DNA of 64,000 bases from Taxillus chinensis. Taxonomy: Eukaryota > Streptophyta > Magnoliopsida > Santalales > Loranthaceae. The stretch is taken from assembly GCA_023512835.1 (NCBI GenBank), contig CM042086.1, positions 2,025,799 through 2,089,798 on the forward strand, in the 5' to 3' direction. The notes under the pieces were generated by a model. The model did no database searches, had not been told where the DNA came from, and saw only the letters and a list, made by a program, of their open reading frames with translations. The position numbers and the translations under genes were made by a program. Below, one piece after another: positions 48,203-61,303 of the stretch (position 1 is the stretch's first letter; each line of letters begins with the position of its first letter).

Positions 48203-48595
48203 TGTAAGATTATTATTTATTTTTAATAATCTATTATGTGACCCATGTAATTAAAAGGCCTACATGATATTAATGGACCGCATGTAATTAAAAGACTGCT
48301 TCTATATTAATGAAGGCCCAATATGATTGTTGTTGGACCGAATAGAAATTGGAAACAGTAGGGTTATATATATAGGTGTATCCCTTCACTTTCGCTTCAA
48401 TTAGGTTTTAACGCAACACAGGACGTGCGTGTGGCGGTAGTTCTTCTCCATCACGTAGCGCCATTAGAGAGAAGCAGAAAGGTGATAAAATCAATTCCTT
48501 TAATTCGTTCATGGATCCAGGTACGCTTCCGATTAAGGTTATAATTTCTATTAAATAATTCTAGGCATGAACGATCCTGCATTAAATTTCTTACA
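48203..48595 (+). repeat. 3' LTR of the copia element
   Basis: 393 bp, nearly identical to the 5' LTR. It is followed directly by the GAATC duplication at 48596-48600. Confidence 0.97.
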
Positions 48596-49101
48596 GAATC
48601 AACCTATTACCGCATTCTATCCTCGCTTTGGTAGTATATCAAATTTTAAAATTGTATTTTGTTTCATATGTAAGCGGGACAAGATATACTGTTCTTTAAT
48701 GTGTCTGCAAATGAGATTTCATCTGCCCACATCTTGTTATCAATTTTTATTGGATCTTTCCATATCAACAATTTTAGATTAAATCAAATTTTACATCAAA
48801 AAATTATCAAAAATAATTTTATTTTATAATAATAAATAATATTCAAAAATATCAAAAATCATAAACAATAGTTAATAATAATATTTAAAATATTATAAAA
48901 TTATAAAAAAATTATTAAAATTAGGCAGAGTATCCCGTTACCTATTACCGCTCCCCATCTTTACTTAGAATTGGGTGTCAAGTTTAAAAACCATACCTTA
49001 CTCTTGCCTTGGTAGGGTAACCTGCCCCGCATAGTAGGGGCGGAACGGATAGCAAGCGAGATAGTGAGTGTGAATATCCATTGCTCACTCCTAAGTGAAA
49101 C

Positions 49102-50145
49102 AATACATTTAATTCATATATTAATCCTCAATCCTAGGCTAATAATCCTAACCAAGCATGATTACAATTTTGATAATGATAATTCAAAAAAGAAATTTAT
49201 ATTTTGACTAACAAATTTATTAAAATTTTGAAAACTAACTAAATTTGTAAAATTTTAATTACTTCAAATAAAAATATGAATAATATTAATTGATGTGGGT
49301 TTATTAAAACTTTGGTTATTTTATTAATAATACTCTTATTACATATATTATATATTTTTGAACAGATTTTTAGTTAGCCGAATCAGCTGATTTACAGTTG
49401 AATGGTAATATGAATTTAAAAAACACTTCACATTATATTGCATCACGTCCTTATCCAATCCAACTGATATATTAAAATTGTTTTTGTGCTAATTTTCAGA
49501 TTAATTAATTTTCTAGCTCATACAAAATCTCTCATATCTTTATCTGCTATAATATTCCACTCTACCTTTACAAAATACGAATTATCTGTATTGCTAAGGG
49601 TATCTGCATTTAAAATAAAGGCTAAAGTACGAAATATGAATATTATTATCGAATTATGCCTCCGGGGCCAATTTTGGCCTTCAACTTTTTGGGTCCATTT
49701 TAATCCTGTTCTCTCTTTGTAAAATCAATTGATACTTTTACTTAAAATAAAATATTTAAATAAAACTGTAATTATTATGATTTTTTAAAAAAGAAAGAGT
49801 ATAAGATGTAATTTTAATATATCTGAAAGTCATTTTACCAAAAGGAAAAGATTTCTAAGAAAGTTACATTGAAAACTATTTTTCATGTTTAAAGAACAAA
49901 ACCACCATGATAGGAAATTGGGTTTCACATTAGAATGACATAGTATTAACATGTCAATTCATTTTTTCACTCAACATATGAAATAGTTTTTTATATTCAC
50001 CTCCCCTAAAAAATAGTTATTAAAGTTGTTGAGAAATTAGTTGATTTTTTTTACCCTCATATATTTATGTAAATATAAATAATTATATATAGTAATAATT
50101 TAAAAAAATAAATAAATAAAGCAAATATAAATTTCAGGGAAAATT

Positions 50146-50196
<51 letters not shown>

Positions 50197-50531
50197 GAAT
50201 CAATTAATTTTTATGCTAAATTAAAATTTTGGGTATTATTATATTTTTGGGAATCAACATGGTTTTGTTGGAGGACCATTTTGCAGAAGCATCAGAGACC
50301 CAAAGGAAGATGCAACAAGCCTAAGCGGCTGCAATCATCATAGACCGCAATGCGAGTGATCCGCCATGAAAGCTCTCCTCAGTGCTCACTCCTTCACTCA
50401 GCTGATCCTTCAATTCATTGGCTCAGCTCCTCCCTCACAACCCGAACGCACACCCCCACCCTCACCCCCACCCCCACCCCCAGTCTCTGAACGTGAAACA
50501 CTAAAACCCTAATTGAGTCGAGTCTCAATTG
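49102..50531. other. Intergenic upstream of MTPC4
   Basis: AT-rich sequence with a (TA)n run at about 50149-50191. The last 200 bp become C- and CT-rich (CCCCCACCC runs) and probably hold the promoter and 5' leader of MTPC4. No gene is supported. Confidence 0.6.
50149..50191 (+). repeat. (TA)n microsatellite
   Basis: About 21 TA dinucleotides, 340 bp before the MTPC4 start codon. Confidence 0.95.
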
Positions 50532-51332
50532 ATGCCAACCTCTCGCCTCCTCTCTCGCTGCATCCGCCGCCACCCCCACAATCCCCTCTTCTCCAAACTC
50601 CCAATAACCCTGACCTCGTCCTCCCCCACAACTCCATTCTCAATCTCTCCTCCTACCCAGGTCCAGGGTAGCCTCTTCTGCTTCCATACCTTTACCCATT
50701 TCAGGCAACCTCAACCAGCTTCCTTGCGTCGCCAGTTTCCAACTTGTTTCCTTTTGGGTTTCTCACCACCATCAATCGTTTCTCTGGGTTTTGTTTCATT
50801 CCACCCCCGCCACCAATACTCCTTCCGCCACCGTGAGTTGCATCCTCTTCGTTTGAGTTTTTTTTTCTTCCCCTTTTTTGAATTTTAAAAACGATTCATA
50901 TATTGGTTTCGATGTGATTTGAATGCTGCTGCTGTGTTTGTTTTGATAATATCTAGATTTCTTTACTAGAGCTAAGGGGGTTAGGAAGATTGAAATCGAT
51001 GATCACAGGTACTACTTAAAAGTTATGCTCGCAATGTTTAATTTAAAAAAAAAGCAGTTTCATCAATGCAATTTATTTAATTATCTAACAGTGTCGTTGC
51101 ATTGTAGCCATCGAGCTGTTATAACTGCCTTGTGGTGCAATTTCCTTGTCTTTTCTCTCAAGCTTGGTGTTTGGCTTGTGACTGGTAGCCATGTTATGCT
51201 AGCTGAAGTTGTCCACTCGGTTGCTGATTTTGCAAATCAGGTAGCTAGCTACTTTCCATGACAACAATTTCACTCTTCATAGCTTGCTCATTTTTATTTT
51301 AATAATAATTATATATTAAAGTGAAGTGTTGT

Positions 51333-51365
<33 letters not shown>

Positions 51366-54300
51366 TCAGAAAAAAACTAAATAAATTATGTTGCCATTGT
51401 AGGGGCTTCTTGCCTATGGCCTTAATAGCTCAAAGCGTGCCCCGGATTCTCTCCACCCGTGAGTGCTTCTGTTTCACACTGTAGACTAGAGGAAGCCATC
51501 TTTGTTTATTCTCACAGCAATATGTCTATCCCACGTCGTTGTCTTTTGTTTCAGGTTTTCAGCATCCATTATCTGGTTTTCAACTATACAAACTTAGATG
51601 TGATTTTAAATTTTCTGGGTCATCAAATGAATAAAAAAACAGGATATTCCTTTAGAAGTTTTTCATGCATTTATTTTTCACCCCCAATAACTAACTTGAA
51701 CAGTCTTCACTAAAGGACTTTTTGGAGTACTGGGAGGAGTGTATTTCTGTCAACAAATCCAGTACTGGTTTTTGATTTGAGTAGGCAAGAACAGTTGAAT
51801 TTTGTTCATCAGTGTCATTTTACTTCTAGGTTTCACACCTTTGGTTGGACCAGAATTGCTGTTCTGGGACTTCCCCGACTGCTTCTTTAACTGTGAATAG
51901 ACACTGCTCGTGCAAATTCCTATCTGTAAATCTGTCTCTTATTGCTAGTGCTGTTCAGATGTTCTGAAATGATTTGTTTTTATAATATTATAATTCTATG
52001 ATGTGTCCAGTTATGGCTACTTGAAGGAAAGATTTGTTTGGTCTTTGATATCTGCTGTTGGTATTTTCTGTCTTGGTTCTGGTGCTACAATTGTTCATGG
52101 GGTTCAAAACTTGTGGACTTCACAGGTAGTCATCTAATTATCTTCAATTAAATATCCTTTGTCTTCTTTCTATTGCCTTCATGTATGTTAACATGGTTTA
52201 TTGAGTTTTAAGCTGTTCTGTTTAGCCCCCAGTAAATATCCATTTGGCAGCTTTGGTCATTGGTGGTTCATTCATAATTGAAGGTATCGTCACACTTCGC
52301 CTTGCAATTTTGCTTATAAGTTATTGTAAGGATTTCTCTATATTTATTTTTTACTTTGTTGTTCCTTTACTGGCGCCTGCTTATTTTGTGTAGGTGTTTC
52401 TCTTGTTGTTGCCATACAAGCTGTCAGGAAGAATGCAGCTATGGAGGGAATGAAAGTTAGCGACTATATCTGGCGTGGTCATGATCCCACATCTGTTGCA
52501 GTCATGACAGAGGTGATTGCTTGGGGTTTGTTCCCTCTTCCCTCTTCCCTCATCACCCTGAGGGCCAAAATGAGTGTCACTCATTCTTTATAAGATGTGT
52601 GCTAGTGCTAGCTAGAAATTACATCTTACCTGTTTGGCATATGTGAGTGCCTGTTTATAAAATTGCTGGGCTGATGTTGGTAAATTAAATTCCTGTGATC
52701 TTGAGTCTAAAATGTTTCAAAGATGAAGAAATAATCATCAGCCTGCAGGGAAGACTACAGCACTCTTTATAATTCCTGCCCGAATTGAAACTTTTATGGT
52801 TATGATGTGCCTTGTCATCCCAAAATGCTTTGTTGGATGCTTACATTTTCTATTTGAAGATAAATAAAACAATTCTGCTAACATTATTAGAAAGGATGGA
52901 CATGGAAACCTCTGGACCTATTAGCCCCATTTCACCCTAGAGGACATCCTTCACAGCTCCTGGAAGTGATGTTTTTACTGGATGTCTAACATATCTCAAG
53001 CATTTGAGGAACACTTAATAAATAAATAAAATTGTAGCTAAACGTTCTGTGAGGTGTGAGGGCATGAAAATGATATTTTTTTGTCCTTTATATGTTCCTT
53101 TAAATATAAAACAAATATGCAGGATGGTGCTGCAGTTGCTGGACTTATTATCGCTGCTGGGTCATTGGTTGCAGTTAATGCTACTGGCAATGTAATATAT
53201 GACTCAATTGGCTCAATTGTGGTGGGAAACCTACTTGGCATGGTATGCATTTGTTGTTCCTGCCAGAATTTACCCCGGATATAGTATAGTTTTTTCAACA
53301 TATATTCGAACCAGTGTAAGTTCTCTATTTTCAATACTTCACTGTCATGAAGCCTTTGCTCTTTTATAGGAAGAGGAAAGTTGTTTATTTGAATCGAAAA
53401 AACTGAAAAAATACCACCAGTGAGACAGCTATAATTTTCTGGCCTTAATCAGCCAAACCCATTTTCATCCCTTGTATAACTGTATGCGGCTAGTTGGATC
53501 ATTATTAGTGGAATAATAGTTGGGACAATCACATGGATCCACTATTAAATATAACTTGCTTGTCTTGATATTTATGATAAAGATTCCATGTTAAAGTGTG
53601 GGAGTTGAGAGTGAGAAATGGGACTTCGTTTAAAATAAACATATTTCTCTTCTGCTGCTATTGACTTGAGAAAACCATTTTAGCGTAACTACTTCAAATT
53701 TAAGATAAAGATTATGTAATGAACTGCTATGATTCCATCCATTCCAAAATCACACAAGAATCTAATGGCGAAAAGCGACAAGGCTCTAATGGAACCAAAG
53801 AAACTCTGAAGCCTAAGCTCAACCTTGTTTTTTTTTTTTAAATTAAATAAAACATTCCTAAATTTCTTTGAATCTTAAGTTTGCTGTTGAGCTTATATAT
53901 AGCTGTCTATATTTAAATTGTTTGATCTAGGCCAGCATTCATTACAAAATTACAGGGTGAAAAAAATCATATTTTAGTATCATATATGGGGCTTGAGGGA
54001 GAGTATTAGATGAAAGGGAGGACCAATTCATCGACAATACCATTTTTGAGACTGGAGAGGTGTTTCATTAATTCCATTTTATCAATTTTGGTATCTTTTT
54101 TTGATCTGAAACATAATAAATATGCTATTGCTGCCTAAATTTTCCTAGAGTTTAATCAGGAACGCATCAACCTTGTCATCCATTTAAGTCTGTTAAAAAC
54201 AATAAACCTCAGTTGTGATTTGTTTATTTTCTGTTAATGATTTGCTTAGAAGTTGATTTTTTTGGATTCAAACCAATTGTTTGACATATTATGAGGCTTT

Positions 54301-56506
54301 CATAATTGAACTATGTTTTCAATCTAGGTGGCTATATTTCTAATCCAAAGGAACCGCCATGCCCTTATAGGTAGAGCAATTGATGATCATGATATGAAGA
54401 AGGTTCTTTTATTTTTAAAAAGGGATCCGGTAAATTCTGCAATTTGAATCTAATTTATTGTTTAATTATGTTTGTTTTGCCTAATCTGTCTCCATTAGGC
54501 CTTTATGAAGTTCTTGATGCAGGTTGTAGACGCCATATATGATTGTAAAAGTGAAGTTATTGGACCGGGAATTTTCAGATTCAAGGCTGAAATAGGTACT
54601 ATTTTACTCATGCAGTTTCCTAACTAGGGTTTGAGTAGGCTCTTAATGTCAAATTGTGGTGTGTTGTCACTTTTAAAAATTGAGAATGTTAATTTTGTAT
54701 GTTTTGAAAGTTATTTTGTGCAATGGGGATTCATTGGATGCCAATGCTATGTCATTTGTTTCCTTCAGACATAATATACGTATGTGTTTTCTTTTAATTT
54801 CCTAATTATAAGACAGTATTTAATCACTTACCATTCAATATATAATAAAAATATCCGTTCATCAGGCAGGATGTACTGTATAGTTATAGTTAACATTAAA
54901 TCACACCAATCCTTAATTCCAATAGTTTGGAGCCTGTTATAGCCTCTACAATACCAAGGTGTTAAGTGAGTGTTTTTTTGTCTATTTGAATAACATTATT
55001 ATTAGGTCAAAGTGCTAGCGGGTAAAGTGATAGGCTTTGAACCACAATTAGGTAAAAGAATAAATTAAAACAAGTGGCTGAATTGCTTTCTCATGTTCCA
55101 CCTTTGGCTAATGAATATACTGTTTTACTTTTCATGGATCTTTTAATTGTATAATTTTTGGTATTCTACAATTCCTCTGACACCTGTGCCGGATTTTAAA
55201 TATGATTAAAATATTAAACTATTAATATGCACATGAATTCTTCAAATTTGTGATATCAGGGATTTCATAGAAAAGGTTAATTAGTTTTCTTAATAATTGA
55301 TTAATATGTGCATGAAGATTTTTTAGTGAAATCTTCGGCCTTAATTTTGCATTTTGGATTGTTGGATGTACACGGTATCTAAAGCTAGCAATTTAATGTT
55401 AGATTTTGATGGCGTGATGCTGGTACAAAATTATTTAGAAAGGACTAGGCGCGAAGCATGGGCTCGAGAGGTTAGTATTTATTATTATGCTTCATAGTTT
55501 AATATTAACATGTATTCTGTAATAACTACATATATCTTATAAAGTAATGATATGGACAGGTAGATTGTACAGGTAATTCGCATAGGGTCATCTTTATTAC
55601 TGTTGGATTAATATTATTGTTTTTAAGAAAAATTATTCATACCAATCCAACGGCATAGAGAATATTCCTGTACGAATTTCCTACATAACCTATTGCAAAT
55701 AGACTTTTCTTATCTTATAAGTAATATTGAAAAGTCGTCTCCTTCAATTTTTGTTGTGAGTGCAAAGGCCTTTTCTTTCCATTTACTTCCACTAGGATTT
55801 AAACTTAACCTGTTGTGCACACCCTAGTTATGTAGCTTCCAATTATAGACGTGGTGATGATATCATTAAAAATGTCCGAATGCATAACTAATCAAGCACT
55901 CTCTCTAAATATCAAAATAATGTTTTCGGGTTGAGTTTGCACGGAAAATCAATGTAGGGCAAAGTTTCTTTTATAGAAGTATGCTATTGTTCCTTTATGT
56001 TGCCACATTTTATTATTATCTGGCAAGGGAAGAAGTGAAATGATGGAACCAATGAGAGGGCTATGGTACTTTTGAAATGCCAGGGTCCCTGGAATTATTA
56101 TATATCAGGTGGGCGTGTAGCTTTTACATAAAAAAATTTAAGTATATATATATTTTTGCTTGCATGAGAAAGTATTAGCAGGGAGGAAGTAATATATCAT
56201 TGGTGTCTGACATTTAAGTATTGTTACTTGTACAGTTTCGAAAAGCCGCAATAGAGAAGGATGATGCCGCAATACTAAAGATCATGTCAATATATGGTAT
56301 TCACTGAGGAGCACTTATTCTGAGTGTGTTATGCTAATAAAACTTAGTTTGCTTTAAAATCCAAGCTTGCCCATGCAGGTGAAGAAGTGGTTACAGCATT
56401 AGGGAGCGAGGTTGATAGGCTTGAAAAGGAGATCCAAGAGATTGTTCCGGGTATTCGGCATGTTGATATCGAGGCCCACAACCCAATAGGCCCTCCTTCA
56501 ACTTGA
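50532..56506 (+). CDS. MTPC4: Metal tolerance protein C4-like cation diffusion facilitator
   Basis: Thirteen exons: 50532-50832, 50957-51008, 51108-51240, 51403-51458, 52011-52125, 52226-52283, 52394-52512, 53123-53242, 54328-54429, 54523-54595, 55403-55470, 56236-56296, 56379-56506. They give 461 aa plus TGA with consistent phases. The first 95 or so residues are rich in Arg, Ser and Pro and have few acidic residues, resembling an organelle presequence. Membrane segments follow, with the CDF metal-site motif HSVAD (His154, Asp158), the second site around TEDGAAVAG (residues 277-285), WRGHDPTSVAVM, and a cytosolic C-terminal domain ending in HVDIEAHNP. The family is the plant counterpart of animal SLC30A9/ZnT9, which acts on mitochondrial zinc. 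Zinc export from an organelle in exchange for protons is therefore inferred. The start is the first ATG of the open frame. The neighbouring MSR gene is convergent. Confidence 0.93.
51340..51365 (+). repeat. (TA)n microsatellite
   Basis: About 12 TA dinucleotides in MTPC4 intron 3, about 40 bp before exon 4. Confidence 0.9.
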
Positions 56507-57268
56507 TGATTCAAAGGTTTTTGTTGTGCTTTTGAAGCATTCTTAATTGACCTTACTAATGATTTGATGGCAAATGGTGTAAGCAATAATGACGTTGGGA
56601 GCCTAGAGTGTCATCCATATGGGAAAGCAAAATCAAGAATAGCTCGACACAAAGGCTTAGCTGCTGCCATTTCTGCAAGCAAATATCTAAGCCTTCTTAT
56701 TTGTACGATCGTCAAATTTAACGAGGAAATGGGGAAATGTGGGAGAGAAGAGTCAAATCTTATATTTCATTCCACAATATACATGTAACACATCAGCACA
56801 AGCTAAGAATGTATGTCCAATTGAGCATTTATTAGAGGTACTTATAAAATGCTCAATAAATTTTGGAAAATCAGTTTGTTGCTCCCAATATGTTCCTGTG
56901 CATTTATTCTCTTTTATATTAGGACATTTCATGCCTTTTGTTTAAAATTTTTAGTAATTGTTACTATTATTTGGACTTAATTTTTGAATTGGAAGTGGCT
57001 CCCCTCTAATACAAATAATCTCTGGTAGTAGACTCTGTCAGGTTTCATAATAAAATCATTAAGCACAAAAACAATAAAAGTTTAAACTAGTAATACTTTT
57101 TCATGCCTAATTGTTAATTTTCTTTCGTGAATGTTACATCTAGTAACATTACAGCAAATTATCAAGTAATGGAACCATTTAAGAGGTCAATTGCCGCTGA
57201 CATAATTGAAACATGATCATTTGGAAAGGCTTTAAAATATCTCTGTTTCTATGCTACAGGCTAGAATC
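56507..57268. other. Convergent 3' region between MTPC4 and MSR
   Basis: 762 bp separate the two stop codons, so both 3' untranslated regions and both polyadenylation sites must lie here. AATAAA-type signals are present on both strands (for example AATAAA near 56848 and AATAAAA near 57048), but I cannot assign one to each gene. Frames at 56564-56945 show no domain. Confidence 0.6.
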
Positions 57269-59983
57269 TCAACAATAACATGAGTAGGCAATGTGGTTTT
57301 TCTTTGATACATAATGGGAGACAAAATCATGAGCTGAAGCAGATCTACCCGGAATGTTGGCTGGAACAAGAATCTGGGTCTTGCCAGAAACAATTCTTTT
57401 ACCTGCTACATTAGCATAGAACATACCTGATATAGCTGGCACAAAGACATTGCTACGAGAGCAGATGTAGAAGTCTATGGCTTCTTCAAATTCTGGGGCC
57501 ATTGATTTTAAGAATTTTTCCTTTAAATGCGTCGGCATTATGCCTCCCTGAAACAAATACGGAACGCATTCCCCATTATGAAGAAAAATCGCCCAAATGG
57601 CCAAATTTTTTTATGACTATCCAGACAGTGCATTTGCAGCTTCAGGACACAACACAGCATTTCAAGTTCAGTGGGATGTCAATTCACATTCCTCTTTCTT
57701 AAAGCCATTTATTGCATCATCATCTATGATTTGGTTCAGGGAAAATTTTCAATGGTTCTTCAATTAAGTGACATTCAAAAAAACAAATTAAACGATTCTA
57801 AAATTAGTTGGACTGTGTGTGTAAACAATCAATTCGTGCTATTTTTTCGTCCAAGTCATAATGAACAGGATAATTACGAAAAAGGAATTGGAAAAACCAC
57901 TCACCTTAGTGTAAGTTTTTGGGAAATAGTTCTTCAGAGCATCAAGGCTGCTGTCCCATGTTGATTGAGTCAGGTATATGGTGGTATCCCTAGGAAATCC
58001 AATTTTCTTTAGAAACAGAGCAATCTCTTGTGCATTGTAACAACTCTTCATTTCAGTTGCGTCATTTCCATGGCATCCACTGCCTTCCAACATATCAACC
58101 CTCAGATCCACTGCAATGAATTTCCCATGTGATTTTCGACTCAAAACATGTAAGCTCTCAACCATGGAGTCAACAACTTCACGCATCTCAGGCTGCAACT
58201 CCAATGTTCCAAACATTCCCAAGCATGCAAGTGAATCAACATTACTCTTTTCCCCAGCCATCCCTATATTTACTGAGGGAAAATAAGTTGCCAACCTTAT
58301 GCTGCCTGCACTTATAAAAACTGGTTCAATTTGTTCTGCAATGTGTTCTTTTGTAACGCCATTTGGAACCCTCACGACTGCTAGATTTTTTAATGGTATC
58401 TCTGCAGGCTGATGTTTTGCGACCGGGACCACCCCATCCAGGCTTTCAACAAACTTCTCTCTATCATAAATATCTTCGAACTTCCTGAGGATGTAATCCA
58501 TTTAAAATTGACCGCGGGAGATTGTGAATTCTAATCTTTATGAAGACAATTAATTATTCATCCATCTCTTGGCCCTTTACATTTTTTTTGCAAAATATTA
58601 AAAGAATGATCTTAAAACCTTGAAATCCTTGCCTGAGATATGGAATTGATGAACATGAAAATAAATGGAATAAGATAATTAACACACACAAGATCAGGAA
58701 CAAATCACAAACTTGCTAAAAATAGTTATTTTATCATCAATTCTCATCAATAGTAAACAAGATAGAAGTTTGTGCATGGCCTTCGGTATGTTCTGAGTAT
58801 TACTCGATTTACACTTACATAAATCTTCAGTCAAAAGTTAATTTTGATTCTCACAATTGTACGTGGTGCGGAGTACAGCACCGGAAAGAATAGCAGCATG
58901 TGTAAAGCATATACCAGTGTATGCAAAGTGGAAAGAAAAGAAAAGAACCAAGGATATCCAAACTTCTACTCAGACTGACCTCATGTGACCTGGTTTGCTT
59001 CCCCTAATGTCAGGGATCACAAGGGTTGCTCCAAGATATCTTGCGACTACCACAGCATCAGCAATCTGAAGAAGTAATTAAGCACCAGGGGAATGGGAGA
59101 CAAGACATGAGAATGCTGTAATTGATCTCCCTTGAAGTGGAGGATTATTATTTACAGGAAAGCTGCTACTCTAGAGAGCCTCATGAAAAAAGTCAAAATG
59201 ATTCTGTAAAACACCTGAGATACATGGTGTTCAGGGCCATTAGTTAATGAGAAAATGACAAACCCTCTCGACTGCTCCGAATCTTGTAACAGACATGTGC
59301 CATACAATGGACATGCAAGGCAAAGTAGGGATAAGTCAAAAATTGAAATTCATTAATGTTTCATGGAGTTTAGATGGTCGGCTATATGTACCCAAAATTG
59401 GCTTAGTCCAACATGGTTGTAGCTTTTCCTCATTGTCCTTCCATGGCCCAGTGTGACCACCGGAAAGCCCACCTAGGCCGTGTTCTATACCATTGGCATC
59501 GTCGAAGCTGACATCTGTTGTTCCTGGAAGTTCAATCTTTGAAACCACAAAAGGAAGGGGGCCACATAAGCTAGCAGAAAGCGTGTATTATTTAAGAAAT
59601 GCATGGTTTGTTATGCCTAGAGAAGGAAAAAAAAACCATAACTACTACAGTGACCTCAGCCTTCCGAATCCGTTATAATAAATAGTCATTAGAATTTTCC
59701 CTCTTTCAAGTTCCTACATATTCGTCATCATTCATCAACAGAACCAAGGATAAGGGAAGCGATTAGATTAAGGTAACAATCAAGCAACTCTGCCATGTAC
59801 TTACAGTAGATATTAGATTAATTAGAGGATGAAGACATATTATAGGTGGCTACACACACATGCATGCATGAAGCTTACCTCAATGGAATCAAAATGGTCT
59901 CTTTTGATCATGTTGAAAAGCATGAGGAACATGGACAGCGTCAAGATTCCAGCCACTATCTGTCGTGGATCGACGACAACCAT
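57269..59983 (-). CDS. MSR1: Mannan synthesis-related protein, putative O-fucosyltransferase (GT65R)
   Basis: Six exons, minus strand: 59983-59879, 59536-59392, 59282-59215, 59065-58980, 58484-57905, 57547-57269. Phases close to 420 aa plus stop, matching the family length of about 420. A membrane anchor lies at residues 8-25 (IVAGILTLSMFLMLFNMI), giving a type II Golgi topology. The lumenal part carries the putative O-fucosyltransferase fold: VIFSLTNGPEHHVSQ, LGATLVIPDIRGSKPG, FIAVDLRVDMLEG, CYNAQEIALFLKK, TTIYLTQSTWDSSL, FYICSRSNVFVPA. Arabidopsis MSR1 and MSR2 promote glucomannan synthesis alongside CSLA enzymes; the enzymatic activity is unproven. I cannot tell MSR1 from MSR2. The exon 2 acceptor (before 59536) is the least certain junction; it was chosen by phase and its pyrimidine tract. 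Confidence 0.91.
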
Positions 59984-61303
59984 CTCGACTCCCGAGCGAA
60001 CAGTTTTCTTTATTGTTTGTCTGTTTGTTTGTTGCAATATATAATTGAGATCAAACTGAATGAATCGTATAATATTGATACAGAGCAATGACGCACAGAG
60101 CTCGCGGGCCGCGAGAGAGAGAGAGAGACTAATAATTGAGCAGGTAACGTGGATGGATGGATTTGGCGATTTGGGTTGGTGGGCAGTGTTTGTGTGGGGT
60201 TCTTCAAACATGGATCACCGACAGTAGGGTAAGGTCAGAAGTCAGAAGTCAACAACAACGTTTACCAGTTCGTGTCTAAAAAATGCGAGCGAGAACAATT
60301 AGATTCTGGGTGTCCAGCCAGAAATAACGGACGGACGGACAGACATACAGACAAGGGTGGGTGTCTATTTGTGTTGTCTCTTGTTTGTTAGTTTGTTGAC
60401 GAATTTCATTGCCAGGAGCAATTCCCGCTAATAGACGTGACATATATTGGAAACGAAAGTCATCTGTAAAAGATTCATTTAATATTTTATTGGTTTTTTC
60501 GGAAAATAATTTCTGAAAAACGGATTATGCCTATTTTAAGATATGTGCTTATTAAGAAAAATCACATGCTCTTCGTTTGTTTTTTTTTTCAAATTTTAAA
60601 TTTCCCTGCAATACTCCCGTGGTTGCATTTGGGTTAACAACATCACATGCAATGGCAGAAGTAGAAACATTTCCGTTCATTTATGAAAGCACTTCTTAAA
60701 GATCTTTGCAGTTGGATGTTGCAGTATACAATGAAAACCATTTTCCTTTTTCATTGTTCAATCGATGTACATACATACATACACATATATATAAAGTCAT
60801 ACTACATAAAATCTTTAACTTCAACCATTAGACTTTCGTTTAATTATAGTGAAATTATTATAATAGAAATACAGTTAAATAAAAATCTAATTTAGACTAC
60901 AGATTATTCACATTAAAGTATTTACCTTTTCATTCTAGCAAAACTATAATATATATATATATGTGTGTGTGTATGTATATATATTGGCTGCTGTTTTTTC
61001 TTGGTGGTTGAGACTGCCGGATCATTGCTCTTCTGTTGCTGTAAACTGCAAGCGATGTTTGGTTTGAACACCGTACCCCTTTTGCTTCTATGATTATTTT
61101 CTGGTGAGTTTGGTCACCTCCAGCATCCAATAACAATTATCATCCACGTTTCGTCTCCATCTCCCCAATGTTTAATGCTGCATTATGCTTCGTATACATT
61201 AGTAGTACTAGTATATACCAGTACCAGTACTTCTACTACACTCGAATCGGTCCATCCTGAGAAGTCCTTGGTAATTTATAACAACGTCCAAATCAAACCA
61301 ATA
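59984..61303. promoter_or_regulatory. Divergent upstream region of MSR and EXO70
   Basis: 1.3 kb between the two start codons. A GA run at 60113-60129 lies in the probable MSR leader. AT-rich sequence with TA and TG dinucleotide runs is at 60947-60985. A TGTTTAATGCTGCATTATGC stretch is just before an upstream ATG at 61175, in frame with EXO70. No individual promoter element is certain. Confidence 0.5.

Larger units (their letters stand above)
42181..48595 (+). mobile_element. Complete Ty1/copia retrotransposon with broken coding region
   Basis: 6415 bp with two 393 bp LTRs (TG...CA) and a perfect 5 bp duplication GAATC at 42176-42180 and 48596-48600. The primer-binding site and polypurine tract are intact. 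The domain order gag, protease, integrase, reverse transcriptase, RNase H identifies Ty1/copia. The two LTRs differ, by direct comparison, at five substitutions and two single-base indels. The element is inserted in an older hAT-like element between MNS and MTPC4. Confidence 0.96.
41912..49093. mobile_element. hAT-like element interrupted by a copia retrotransposon
   Basis: The outer borders are TAGGGGTG at 41912 and CACTCCTA ending at 49093, with a perfect 8 bp duplication AGTGAAAC at 41904-41911 and 49094-49101. Without the copia insertion and one GAATC copy the element is about 762 bp. Both halves contain GGGGCGGG/CCCCGC blocks, as in other plant hAT MITEs. It has no coding capacity. Confidence 0.8.

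Noticed and set aside
57502..58317. Plus-strand frames opposite MSR exons
   Set aside because: They are antisense to well-supported MSR exons and carry no domain signal.
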